Shown here piece by piece: positions 7,312 to 15,813 of a stretch of 35,790 nt of DNA (its first letter is position 1; every line of letters begins with the position of its first letter). Source of the DNA: an uncultured Candidatus Competibacteraceae bacterium (lineage in GTDB: Bacteria; Pseudomonadota; Gammaproteobacteria; Competibacterales; Competibacteraceae). Made by a program: the position numbers and the translations under genes. Where the stretch lies: contig CALGOO010000055.1 of the NCBI GenBank assembly GCA_937960715.1, forward strand, positions 1 through 35,790, in the 5' to 3' direction. The notes below the pieces were generated by a model. It was not told the origin of the DNA, searched no databases, and saw nothing but the letters and a program-made list of their open reading frames with translations.

Positions 7312-9455
7312 ATATCAAAAATCTCAGCATTGGCAAACGCTTGGGTATCGGCTTTGGCATCATGGCCGTGATCGCGCTGCTGCTTGGCCTCCTGGCGGTG
7401 GTTGGAATTCATACCTTGTCCAACGATCTGGAGGTTTTTGGTGGCAATCGATATCCCGCCTTGGCGGCGCTGGGCGAACTCAACCGCCAGCGCATGGTGA
7501 TTCGTGCCCAGACTTACCTCGTCTTGACTTACGAGGGGCAAGACAACGCCCAGGATGGGATGCGGCGCATCCAGGAGGAACGTCGCAAGACCTGGCAAAC
7601 GGTGGACAAGACCTGGGAGAAGCTGATGGGCATTCCACGCACCAGCGTCAGGGGCCGGGCCTTGCAGGAACAGCTTAGGGGAGAATACCAAGCCTGGCGG
7701 GCGATTTACGTGGAACTGGAATCCATTATCGCCCGGCTTGCCACCACCGCCGACCCCAATCAGAGGACCGAGTTGTTCGCCGATTACCGGCGGGTGATGA
7801 ACAACATGGTGCCGATCTCGGATCGCATGGGGCAAACCTTCGACGAAATGACCGAGAACAACACCGAAAACACGAACCAAAGGATTGAGGCGGAGCAAGC
7901 CATGGCGACGCGACTGGAAATCTGGTCGGTCGTGGCCGCGGTCTTCGGTGTTGGATTCGCCATTCTGGCGGGTTGGCTCATCGCCCGCGGCGTGACTCGG
8001 CCGGTGACCCGCATGGTGAATACGGTGACCCAGATCGCCACCACCCGCGACCTGACGCTGGCCGTGCCGGTGGAAAGCAAGGACGAAATCGGCCGCATGT
8101 CCGAGGCGTTCAACCAGATGATGCAGGTCATCCGCAGCGCCTTCGGGGTGGTGAGCAACACGGCGACCACCGTGGACGCCAGCGCCAACGAAGTGGCCAA
8201 ACGCGCGAGCGCCAACCGCGAACGCGCCCAGGTCGAAGCGGAGCAATCCGAAACCGCCGCCAAGATCATTGCCGAGATGGGCACCACCGCCGGCGAGGTG
8301 TCGCAGGCGTCGGTCGCCCAGAAGGAAGCGGCGGATCGCTCCAACACCACGGTCGTCTCGCTGCTGAAGGCCATGCAGGACGTAGCCACCTCCGCCACCG
8401 CGCAGAACCAGGAAGTGAACGCCACCATGGATCGCGTCGCCGAAATGGGTCAGACCGGCGCCAAGGTGGTGGAAACCGCGCGGCAACAGGGCGAGAAAGT
8501 GGTGGACGTGACCCAATCCGTCAACCAGATCGCCCAGGCGGTGGAGGAAATGAACAAGGCGGTGGCGCAGGCCACCGAGTTTGGCCGGTCGGTGGCGCAA
8601 GCCGCCGAAGCGGGCAGCCGGTCGGTGGCCTCCACCGTGAGCGGCATGCGCTCCATCGCCGAGTCCTCGGAACAGATTTCCGAAATCATCGGCGTGATCA
8701 CGGAAATCGCCGAACAGACCAACCTGCTGGCGCTGAACGCCGCCATCGAGGCCGCCCGCGCCGGCGCGCACGGCAAGGGCTTCGCGGTGGTGGCCGACGA
8801 AGTCGGCAAGCTGGCGCAGCGGGCCTCCGAGGCCGCCAAGGAAATCACCCGGTTGATCAAGGATTCCACCGCCCGTGTCAACGAAGGTACCAAGCTCAGC
8901 GACGAGGCGCGGCAGGCGCTGGTCAAGATCGACGAAAGCGGCAAGATCAACATGCAGGCCATCGAGGGTATCGCCAAGACCGCTGGCCTGCTGGTCGCCA
9001 ATACCCAGCAGGTGCGCAACCTGGTGAACGACCTCAATACCCTGGCGCAACAGATCGGCGGCATGGCCGGCGAGCAGGGCGTCCGCCGCGAAGCCGCCCA
9101 GAAGGCGCTGGCCGCGTTGCTGGAGCAGTCGCGGCGCATCGGTCAGTTGGTGACCGAGGCCAATCAGGGCGCTACCGCCATCGGCGATGAAATGAAGGGC
9201 ATCGTGGAGCGCACCGCTCACATGACCAGTCTGACGGGCTTGCAAGCGCAACGCTCGAAGAAGGTCATGGAAATCACGCAGGCGTCCGCCGAGGGCGCGC
9301 GCCAGACGGTGGAACGCGCCGGCGGCGTGGTCAAGCTCAGCCAGGAGTTGCAGGACGGTTCCCGCCAACTGACCGAGCAGGTGCGGCAGTTCAGGATCGT
9401 CAGAAACGAGGGCCCGATCACGCCAGCGGCGCCCATGCAATGGCAGGCCGGTTGA
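7308..9455 (+). CDS. Methyl-accepting chemotaxis protein (transmembrane receptor)
   Basis: Inner-membrane chemoreceptor that controls the CheA kinase through CheW. From GTG 7308 it is 715 aa, beginning MNIKNLSIGKRLGIGFGIM, a common MCP start, with GGGGAAA upstream. An in-frame TTG at 7209 would add 33 untypical residues. TM1 is about residues 12-34 and TM2 about 205-227. The periplasmic region between them is helical and looks like a four-helix-bundle ligand domain. A HAMP domain follows (about 228-280), then a long coiled-coil signalling domain with the conserved tip EQTNLLALNAAIEAARAG and KGFAVVADEVGKLA near residues 468-505. No CheR-docking pentapeptide is visible at the C-terminus. The ligand is unknown. 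Confidence 0.95.
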   Translation: MNIKNLSIGKRLGIGFGIMAVIALLLGLLAVVGIHTLSNDLEVFGGNRYPALAALGELNRQRMVIRAQTYLVLTYEGQDNAQDGMRRIQEERRKTWQTVDKTWEKLMGIPRTSVRGRALQEQLRGEYQAWRAIYVELESIIARLATTADPNQRTELFADYRRVMNNMVPISDRMGQTFDEMTENNTENTNQRIEAEQAMATRLEIWSVVAAVFGVGFAILAGWLIARGVTRPVTRMVNTVTQIATTRDLTLAVPVESKDEIGRMSEAFNQMMQVIRSAFGVVSNTATTVDASANEVAKRASANRERAQVEAEQSETAAKIIAEMGTTAGEVSQASVAQKEAADRSNTTVVSLLKAMQDVATSATAQNQEVNATMDRVAEMGQTGAKVVETARQQGEKVVDVTQSVNQIAQAVEEMNKAVAQATEFGRSVAQAAEAGSRSVASTVSGMRSIAESSEQISEIIGVITEIAEQTNLLALNAAIEAARAGAHGKGFAVVADEVGKLAQRASEAAKEITRLIKDSTARVNEGTKLSDEARQALVKIDESGKINMQAIEGIAKTAGLLVANTQQVRNLVNDLNTLAQQIGGMAGEQGVRREAAQKALAALLEQSRRIGQLVTEANQGATAIGDEMKGIVERTAHMTSLTGLQAQRSKKVMEITQASAEGARQTVERAGGVVKLSQELQDGSRQLTEQVRQFRIVRNEGPITPAAPMQWQAG

Positions 9456-9479
9456 AGCGGCGTCGATCCGGGGCGCGGC

Positions 9480-9518
9480 GGGTCGGCCGATCGTAAGGGA
9501 TCGCCGTCCGGCCGGCCC
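9480..9518 (+). promoter_or_regulatory. Intercistronic hairpin between the MCP gene and cheW
   Basis: GGGTCGGCCG (9480-9489) can pair with CGGCCGGCCC (9509-9518) at 9 of 10 positions. The loop contains a second small GATC/GATC pairing. There is no T-tract. It lies in the 95-base gap after the MCP stop, the widest gap among the che genes, and may mark an RNA processing or stability point. Chance folding is possible in such GC-rich DNA. Confidence 0.35.
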
Positions 9519-9550
9519 GATTCGGGGCGCGGACCCAGAGGAGCGCGAAA

Positions 9551-10090
9551 ATGGCTGATGTATATGCAACCCGGCGCATGGAAGAAACCGAGGAAAAAGA
9601 CCACCTCATGCAATTGGTGGGCTTCATGAACGGCAAGGAGATGTTCGGCGTGGATATCCTGATGGTGCAGGAAATCATTCGCGGCGCGCCGATCACCGCC
9701 GTGCCGAACACGCCAGCTTTTGTCGAGGGAGTCACCAACTTGCGGGGCAACATCATCCCGGTGATCGACTTGCGCAAGCGGCTCAATTTGCCGACCAGCC
9801 GGCAAGGTACGGGCAAGAACTGGGTGTTGATTCTGGATATCGCCGGCCGGGTCACCGGGTTCATCGTGGACGCGGTGACCGAGGTTCTCAAGATCGAGCG
9901 GGATGCCATCGAACCGCCGCCCGAGATCGTCGTGGCGGGATTGGAGAGCCAGTATGTGCAAGGCGTTTGCGATATTGGCGAGCGCTTGCTCATCCTGCTC
10001 GATTTCAACCGCATCTTGCTGGTCGAGGAGATCAAGCGGCTCAAGGAAGTCAGCATGGGTGGGCAGCGGTTGAGCGGTTCGGCGGGATAA
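9551..10090 (+). CDS. cheW: CheW-type coupling protein
   Basis: A cytoplasmic adaptor that links MCP tips to the CheA P5 domain. The 179-aa product is a single CheW domain (about residues 18-160) with LMQLVGFMNGKEMFGVDI, then VPNTPAFVEGVTNLRGNIIPVIDLRKRL, which carries the conserved receptor/CheA-binding RG...DLR elements, and LLILLDFNRIL at the end. The short N-terminal extension is acidic and the C-terminal tail is Gly/Ser rich. AGAGGAG stands 8 bases before the ATG. It lies between the MCP and cheY genes of the same operon, so it most likely serves this receptor. Confidence 0.95.
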   Translation: MADVYATRRMEETEEKDHLMQLVGFMNGKEMFGVDILMVQEIIRGAPITAVPNTPAFVEGVTNLRGNIIPVIDLRKRLNLPTSRQGTGKNWVLILDIAGRVTGFIVDAVTEVLKIERDAIEPPPEIVVAGLESQYVQGVCDIGERLLILLDFNRILLVEEIKRLKEVSMGGQRLSGSAG

Positions 10091-10121
10091 GCGGGCGGAA
10101 CGAGAGACGTGGAGTAGGACG

Positions 10122-10505
10122 ATGAGCATACGCATTCTGGTCGTTGACGATTCCTCCATGATGAGGAAATTGCTGGCGAAGGTTTTGAAACCGCCGGGTC
10201 ATCTGATTGTCGGGGAAGCCAAAAATGGCCTCGAAGCCCTGGAGTTGTACAAGTCGCTGCGGCCGGATCTGGTGACCATGGACATCACCATGGACGGGAT
10301 GGACGGCTTGAGCGCCGCCCGGGAAATCCTGCGCCACGACAGCGGCGCCCGCATTCTGTTTCTCTCCAATCTGGACGAAGAGAAATACCGCGACGATGTC
10401 GAGCGACTGCGGGCCATTGGCTTCATCAATAAGCATAAATCGGAGGAAGTTCTGAAGCTTATTGAGAGCCTGGAAAGAACCGAGAAAGCGGAAACCGGAG
10501 GCTAG
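10122..10505 (+). CDS. cheY: CheY-like single-domain response regulator
   Basis: A 127-aa stand-alone receiver. The acidic pocket is Asp9/Asp10 (VVDDSS), the phosphoacceptor is Asp54 (TMDITMDGMDG, with Asp where most CheY proteins have Pro), Ser82 holds the Thr/Ser position and Lys104 the conserved Lys. All phosphotransfer residues are present, so it should accept phosphate from CheA. Whether it binds a flagellar motor, a pilus motor or a non-motility partner cannot be read from the sequence. No flagellar or pilus motor genes are adjacent. GGAG lies upstream of the ATG. Confidence 0.93.
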   Translation: MSIRILVVDDSSMMRKLLAKVLKPPGHLIVGEAKNGLEALELYKSLRPDLVTMDITMDGMDGLSAAREILRHDSGARILFLSNLDEEKYRDDVERLRAIGFINKHKSEEVLKLIESLERTEKAETGG

Positions 10506-10555
10506 CCGGGTCGTCCGATTTCGATTCGAACACTGCTTTGACGGAAGAACATCCC

Positions 10556-13000
10556 ATGATCGAGCTTGATCCATCGCTGATTAATGATTTTGTTGTCGAG
10601 GCTGGCGAACACCTCGAGGAAATGGAATCGATGTTGCTGCGGTTGGCGGAGGATCCGGCTAATCGGGATCTGTTCAACGCCATCTTCAGACCGGTTCACA
10701 CCATCAAGGGCGCCTCGCAATTCATGGGCCTGGTCCGGATTGCCGCCCTGTCCCACAAGTTGGAAGACTTGCTGGATTTGCTCCGTCAGGGAAAGAAACC
10801 GTCGAACCTGGGCATCGTGGAAATCCTGATCGTCGCGCGCGATCACCTGGCCATGCTGGTGGCCGATCTGGCGCGTTCCCAGACGGAGGAAACCCCGGTT
10901 GACCATTTGATCGCCCGGCTCGAGCGGATCATCGAGGGGCGGGACGAAGTCGAGGCAATGGAGGAAGCCGTGGAACCAGCGATATCGGTGGAACCGGCGG
11001 AACCGGTGGAACCGGCGACCGTCCGCGTCGACGCAGCGGAATCGCTATCTGCCGCTCCACCCCGGCCGGAAATGGAAACCTACGAGGAAGAGTACGACAA
11101 GGAACTGTTTGCCATTTTCATCGGGCAATTACAGGAGAAGCTGGCCTTTCTGAGCGCGCAAGCCCAGCGGTTTTCCACCGCGCCCAATAAATTCGAGGTG
11201 CTGGAACAATGTCTTGACAGCATCAAAGGCCTTGATTCCTCGGCCCATTACATGGGTTACCAGGCGCTCTCGCTGCTGTACGAGCAGTGGTGCGACGAGA
11301 TCCTCGCGGCCCAGCAGGCCGTGGCGCTGGAACAGGAGGTTTCCATGGGTTTCATGGAAACCTACATTGAGAGGGTGATCAGGTTCTTCCCGCAACACCG
11401 CGACCACCTGCCGCAAGGCGGTGAACCGTCGGTGGCGCAACCGGTCGCCAGGCCGCCCGCGCCAGTAATCGCCGAGGAATCCTTGGCGGAGGAGTGGCTG
11501 GAGGACGAAGCGCCGTTGGCTCCATTGGGCAAGCCCCCAACTTCCACCATGGAACCGATCCTGGCTCAACCGGAGCCGGCGGTCGCCGAGCGGCGGGAGG
11601 AACCCGTCACTGGGCCAACCGCGGAAACCGAGGGCGAGCGCCAGAAAATGGAGCCATCCCAGGATATCAGCGAGCGGGTCGTGAAGAAGAGCGTACGGGT
11701 GGATGCGCACAAGATCGACATCCTGATGAATCAAGTGGGGGAACTGATCGTCGACCGGTCCTATTTCTTCCAGTTGTTCAACGAGATGAGGAACCTACAG
11801 CAGCATCTCAAGGTCAATGCCGGCCTTGACCCGAAGGACATGAAGCTGATCCGGGCCTTCACTTACCGGTTCGGCGAGGCCATCGTGTCCCTGAGCCGGA
11901 CTTCCAACGAGCTTCAGGAAGGGGTGATGAAGGTGCGGATGTTGCCCATCGCCCAGCTTTTCAATCGTTATCCGCGCCTGATCCACGACCTCACGCGCGG
12001 CACCACCAAACAGGTGCAACTGGAAATCCGGGGCGAGGAAACGGAATTGGACCGGATGATCATCGAGGAGATTTCCGATCCGCTGATTCATCTGATCCGC
12101 AACGCGGTCGATCACGGTTTTGAGACTGTGGCGGAACGTAAGCGCTTGGGCAAACCCCCGACCGGCACGCTGCTTTTGGAGGCCTACCATGAGAGCAACC
12201 ATATCGTCATCGAGATTACCGATGACGGCCGAGGGATGAACCCCGAATTGCTCAAATCGAAAGCATTGGAAAAGGGTTTGTTTTCCAGGGAGGAATTGGA
12301 ACGGATGTCGGCCCGCGAACTGCTTCGGCTGGTCATGACGCCCGGTTTCTCCACGGCGGCGGAGGTAACCAATACCTCCGGCCGCGGCGTCGGCATGGAT
12401 GTCGTGAAGAAGAATATCGAGAAACTGAACGGCACGATTGACATTGAATCCACCATCGGTCTTCAGACGCGAATCCGACTGAAAATTCCGCTGACGCTGG
12501 CGATCATTTCGGCGTTGATGGTGCGGGTCGGCGATAATCTATTTACCGTGCCGTTGGCCAACGTGGAAGAAACGTTGCGGATTTTCGCCAAGGACATCAC
12601 GACGGTGGAAGGGACCGAGGTGATTCATTTGCGTGGCAAGACCACGCCGATCTTTCGGTTGTCCGTCTTGTTCGACATCCCTTCCAGTCAGCGGGAGAGC
12701 GACAAGTTCTTCGTGGTGATCGTCAACGCCGGGCTGAGAAAAATTGGTCTGGTGGTGGATGAATTGCTCGGCCAGGAAGAGGTAGTGATCAAGCCGTTGG
12801 TGGACTATTTGCAGGAAAAGAGCGGTTTGTCCGGCGCCACGATCATCGGCGATGGCCGAGTTTCCCTGATTCTGGACGTTTACGAATTGGCGAATATCGC
12901 CATGAATCGGCAAGTTGCCCGTTATCAAGAATTGAGCCTTGGAAGAAAGAAGGCGGTCAACGAAAAAATCGGCTATCCAGCGACAGGCAAGCTGAACTGA
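10556..13000 (+). CDS. cheA: CheA histidine kinase with a second, degenerate HPt-like domain
   Basis: Chemotaxis kinase of 814 aa from ATG 10556 (GGAAGA upstream; an in-frame TTG at 10538 is less likely). Domain order: HPt with the phosphorylated His48 (HTIKGASQFMG); a Pro/Glu linker; a region about 175-280 whose DSIKGLDSSAHYMG aligns with an HPt signature but has Asp221 in place of His; another Pro-rich linker; the dimerisation domain (about 375-455); a HATPase domain with IRNAVDHGFE (N box), DDGRGMN (G1) and GRGVGMDVVKKNI (G2); and a C-terminal CheW-like domain that ends without a receiver. The catalytic parts look intact. Likely phosphate acceptors in the operon are CheY, both CheB-like receivers and the DUF4388-receiver protein. 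Confidence 0.95.
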   Translation: MIELDPSLINDFVVEAGEHLEEMESMLLRLAEDPANRDLFNAIFRPVHTIKGASQFMGLVRIAALSHKLEDLLDLLRQGKKPSNLGIVEILIVARDHLAMLVADLARSQTEETPVDHLIARLERIIEGRDEVEAMEEAVEPAISVEPAEPVEPATVRVDAAESLSAAPPRPEMETYEEEYDKELFAIFIGQLQEKLAFLSAQAQRFSTAPNKFEVLEQCLDSIKGLDSSAHYMGYQALSLLYEQWCDEILAAQQAVALEQEVSMGFMETYIERVIRFFPQHRDHLPQGGEPSVAQPVARPPAPVIAEESLAEEWLEDEAPLAPLGKPPTSTMEPILAQPEPAVAERREEPVTGPTAETEGERQKMEPSQDISERVVKKSVRVDAHKIDILMNQVGELIVDRSYFFQLFNEMRNLQQHLKVNAGLDPKDMKLIRAFTYRFGEAIVSLSRTSNELQEGVMKVRMLPIAQLFNRYPRLIHDLTRGTTKQVQLEIRGEETELDRMIIEEISDPLIHLIRNAVDHGFETVAERKRLGKPPTGTLLLEAYHESNHIVIEITDDGRGMNPELLKSKALEKGLFSREELERMSARELLRLVMTPGFSTAAEVTNTSGRGVGMDVVKKNIEKLNGTIDIESTIGLQTRIRLKIPLTLAIISALMVRVGDNLFTVPLANVEETLRIFAKDITTVEGTEVIHLRGKTTPIFRLSVLFDIPSSQRESDKFFVVIVNAGLRKIGLVVDELLGQEEVVIKPLVDYLQEKSGLSGATIIGDGRVSLILDVYELANIAMNRQVARYQELSLGRKKAVNEKIGYPATGKLN

Positions 13001-13080
13001 GTGAGTCAAAATCCAAGCCTTGCATTGGATGATGCCGTGTTGTGCCTGGCTCCCGCTTCCAGCCGGTGGAGAGTTTCGAT

Positions 13081-14139
13081 ATGGTGGAAAAAATAAAAGT
13101 CCTGGTTGTGGACGATGCCGCTTTCATGATCAAGGCCGTCAGCGAATTGCTGGAATCCGATCCTGGAATCAAGATCGTCGGCAACGCTAGAAATGGTTTG
13201 GAAGGCTTGGAGAAAATAAAGGCGTTGCGTCCCGATGTCATCACGCTGGACATGGACATGCCGGTGATGGACGGCGTCACGACTATTCGTCATATCATGA
13301 TCGAGGCGCCAGTTCCCGTCGTGGTTTTGAGTTCCCTGTTCAGCGATGGCGGCATTACCTTCGAGGCGTTGCGATTAGGGGTGGTGGATTTTCTACCCAA
13401 GCCATCCGGGGCCATTTCGCATGATATCCATCGCGCTAAACAACAACTGATCGATCGCGTCAAACTGGCGGCGGTGGTGAATCTGCAAAATATTCGTCGA
13501 GTCAAGCTGAACCGCTGGAATAGCCGGGAACTGTTGGCCGAGCGTTATGGCTTTCAATCGCTGGATTATCTACTGGCGATAGGCACCACGCTGGGTGGGC
13601 CGAACACTTCCTTGCGCCTGTTTTCCAGCCTGTCGCCAAAACTGCCCGCCGCCGCGGTCGTCGTTCAGGAAATTTCACCGAAAATCCTGCCAGCCTTCGT
13701 GAAAAAATTCGATGAGTTCGTGCCATGGAAAGTAGAAGCGGCGCGCGACGGAGCGGTTTTGGAACAGGGCGTTTGCTACATCAGCTCCTATGAAAATACG
13801 ATTACCTTTCAGATAAATTCCAACCGGGAAATCTGCTTGCGGGTCGATACGGTGTCGGACAAACCGCTGGATACGCTGTTCGCATCCGCCGCCGACGTTT
13901 TCGAGCATCACGTCATCGGTTTGTTGCTGACGGGAATCGGTAATGACGGCACGGAGGGGTTTGCCAGAATCAAGAAAAAATCCGGCGTCACCATCGCTCA
14001 GGAAGTGGATACTTGCGTTTACCCCAATCTGATCCAGTGCGCTATCGAGCGGGGCGTGGTGGATCGCGTGGTGAGCGAAAACGAGCTTCCCGCCACGATA
14101 GCGGCGCTGATGGAAAGTGCTGCCCATGTTGAGATGTGA
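13081..14139 (+). CDS. Second CheB-like protein, receiver plus degenerate methylesterase domain
   Basis: 352 aa from ATG 13081 (GGAGAG upstream). The receiver is at residues 4-125 with Asp11/Asp12, phosphoacceptor Asp57 (TLDMDMPVMDG) and Lys107. The CheB effector domain spans about 162-348. The nucleophile loop reads AIGTTLGG, so Thr170 replaces Ser, and VVVQEISP puts Glu197 in place of the catalytic His. Asp289 (TGIGNDG) is kept. Loss of His makes esterase activity unlikely even if Thr could serve as nucleophile. It differs strongly from the other CheB-like protein in this operon, so the two losses are not a recent duplication of one dead copy. The stop overlaps the start of the ABC permease gene. 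Confidence 0.88.
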   Translation: MVEKIKVLVVDDAAFMIKAVSELLESDPGIKIVGNARNGLEGLEKIKALRPDVITLDMDMPVMDGVTTIRHIMIEAPVPVVVLSSLFSDGGITFEALRLGVVDFLPKPSGAISHDIHRAKQQLIDRVKLAAVVNLQNIRRVKLNRWNSRELLAERYGFQSLDYLLAIGTTLGGPNTSLRLFSSLSPKLPAAAVVVQEISPKILPAFVKKFDEFVPWKVEAARDGAVLEQGVCYISSYENTITFQINSNREICLRVDTVSDKPLDTLFASAADVFEHHVIGLLLTGIGNDGTEGFARIKKKSGVTIAQEVDTCVYPNLIQCAIERGVVDRVVSENELPATIAALMESAAHVEM

Positions 14140-14933
14140 ACTTTATGGAACGCATGTCGAAGCTGGTAGGGTGGTGCCGTTGGCAACAGCGGATTGTTCT
14201 GCCGCTGGTCGCCTTGGCGGCGATCCTCTTGGTCTGGGAGTTGGCGGCCCGCCATGGCGGCTGGAGCGCGCAAGTTTTTCCAAGCCCGTCGAAGGTGATG
14301 CGCGGCATGGGCGAATTGATCGCCAACAGTATGCTTTTGCGGCACTCGATAGCCAGCCTGTTTCGGGTTACGGTGGGATTTTATCTGGCGATTATTTTCG
14401 CCATACCCATCGGTATTATGCTGGGGCGAGTGGAAACGCTCAACCTGATGCTCAATCCGGTGATTCAATTCTTGCGCCCTATCTCGCCGCTGGCATGGAT
14501 CCCATTGGCGGTACTGTGGTTTGGAATAGGTGATAAACCCGCCGTTTTTCTGATTTTCCTGGCCTGTTTCTTTCCCCTTGTGGTGGCCACGGCGGTAGCG
14601 GCCCACGCCATCAACCCAGTATTCTTCCAGGTTGCCGCCAATTTTAAATTCAACCGCTGGGAGACCATCACCAAGGTCATTTTCCCCGCCATCATGCCGG
14701 AGGTGGTGACGGCTCTGCGCCTGACGGTGGGGATCGGCTGGCTGGTCGTCGTGGCTGCGGAAATGCTCGCGGTTCGCTCCGGCCTGGGATACTTGATTCT
14801 GGATTCCCGAAATGCCTTGCGGATGGATTACGTGATGGTGGGCATGATCATGATCGGATTGATCGGAGTCGCGCTCGACGGTCTGATGCGAAGGCTGACG
14901 TACCTGCATCCCGCCTTGCAAAGGGCTTACTAA
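14136..14933 (+). CDS. ABC transporter permease, nitrate/sulfonate/taurine type
   Basis: A 265-aa inner-membrane permease of the SsuC/TauC/NrtB family, with about six membrane helices starting near residue 18. The family EAA-type loop is at FKFNRWETITKVIFPAIMPE, preceded by RPISPLAWIPLAVLWFGIG, both typical of this class. GTG 14136 overlaps the stop of the preceding CheB-like gene as GTGA; an ATG at 14145 is an alternative. It works with the ATPase and binding protein that follow. The family moves nitrate, bicarbonate, aliphatic sulfonates, taurine or pyrimidine precursors, and the sequence does not let me choose among them. Confidence 0.9.
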   Translation: MNFMERMSKLVGWCRWQQRIVLPLVALAAILLVWELAARHGGWSAQVFPSPSKVMRGMGELIANSMLLRHSIASLFRVTVGFYLAIIFAIPIGIMLGRVETLNLMLNPVIQFLRPISPLAWIPLAVLWFGIGDKPAVFLIFLACFFPLVVATAVAAHAINPVFFQVAANFKFNRWETITKVIFPAIMPEVVTALRLTVGIGWLVVVAAEMLAVRSGLGYLILDSRNALRMDYVMVGMIMIGLIGVALDGLMRRLTYLHPALQRAY

Positions 14934-15018
14934 CCAAGACGGTCGCCGTGGATTCAGCCAGCACCTCCTGGACTGATCCGATTTTTCTGGAAAGCCGACA
15001 AGAACAGCAGGCAACGCC

Positions 15019-15813
15019 GTGGGCCATATCCTGATTCAAGATTTATGCAAATCGTATAGGAACCGGCGGATTGCACGGCGTGGGCCACGCGATCCGTATC
15101 AGCCTGGGGAAATCATGTGGATTCTGGACAATATCAATCTCGAATTCCACGAAGGCGAAATGGTGTGCCTGCTGGGACCTTCTGGCTGTGGGAAATCGAC
15201 CCTGCTACGCCTGATCGCGGGTTTCGACGGGGCCACCTCCGGTGAGGTAACCATTGACGGTAAGAAGGTGATCGGTCCCAGTTCGAATCATATCTTTGTT
15301 TTTCAGCACAGTGGTCTGCTGCCCTGGATGACGGTCTGGCAAAATGTCGAACTCGGCGTGCGCAACGTCGAGGATGCGCGCGCCAGGCGAGAAAAAATCC
15401 AGGAGAACATCGATATGGTCGATTTGACGGATTTCGAGCAGCACTATCCCCACCAGTTGTCGGGCGGGATGAAGCGCCGCGCGGAGCTGGCCAGGGCGCT
15501 GGCCGCCAATCCGGACGTGCTCATCATGGACGAGCCTTTCAATGGCCTCGATTTCCTCAGCCACATGAAGATTCGCGAGGAAATCGTCAACATGCACGAG
15601 TTGTTGCGCAAGACCACACTGGTGGTCACCCATGATATCGACGACGCCTTGTTGATGGGAGATCGGATCGTGGTCATGGGCGGCAGACCCGCCCAAGTCA
15701 AACTGAATCGCCAGCTTGATTTTCCGCACCCGCGCGACCCCAAGAAGAACGCCGCTCTGGGTGATCTGCGGGATGAACTGTTCCTGATGCTTGGAGTGAG
15801 CTATGCCGTATGA
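15019..15813 (+). CDS. ABC transporter ATP-binding protein, SsuB/TauB/NrtD type
   Basis: A 264-aa ATPase energising the adjacent permease. Walker A is GPSGCGKST (about residues 54-62), the Q-loop is FVFQHSGLLPW, the signature is LSGGMKRR, Walker B is VLIMDEPF, and VTHDIDDALLMGDRI contains the switch His. An insertion of basic residues (RNRRIARRGPRDP, residues 14-26) between the first two strands is longer than usual. GTG 15019 is used as start; no strong ribosome-binding site is visible. The gene lies 85 bases after the permease stop and overlaps the binding-protein gene by 11 bases. Confidence 0.9.
   Translation: MGHILIQDLCKSYRNRRIARRGPRDPYQPGEIMWILDNINLEFHEGEMVCLLGPSGCGKSTLLRLIAGFDGATSGEVTIDGKKVIGPSSNHIFVFQHSGLLPWMTVWQNVELGVRNVEDARARREKIQENIDMVDLTDFEQHYPHQLSGGMKRRAELARALAANPDVLIMDEPFNGLDFLSHMKIREEIVNMHELLRKTTLVVTHDIDDALLMGDRIVVMGGRPAQVKLNRQLDFPHPRDPKKNAALGDLRDELFLMLGVSYAV

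Noticed and set aside
7278..9569. 763-codon minus-strand frame opposite the MCP
   Set aside because: His/Gly/Leu-rich low-complexity translation antisense to a well-supported MCP.
10970..11030. GTGGAACC-like repeats in cheA as a DNA repeat element
   Set aside because: They encode a Val-Glu-Pro-Ala linker and follow codon phase; ordinary low-complexity interdomain linker.
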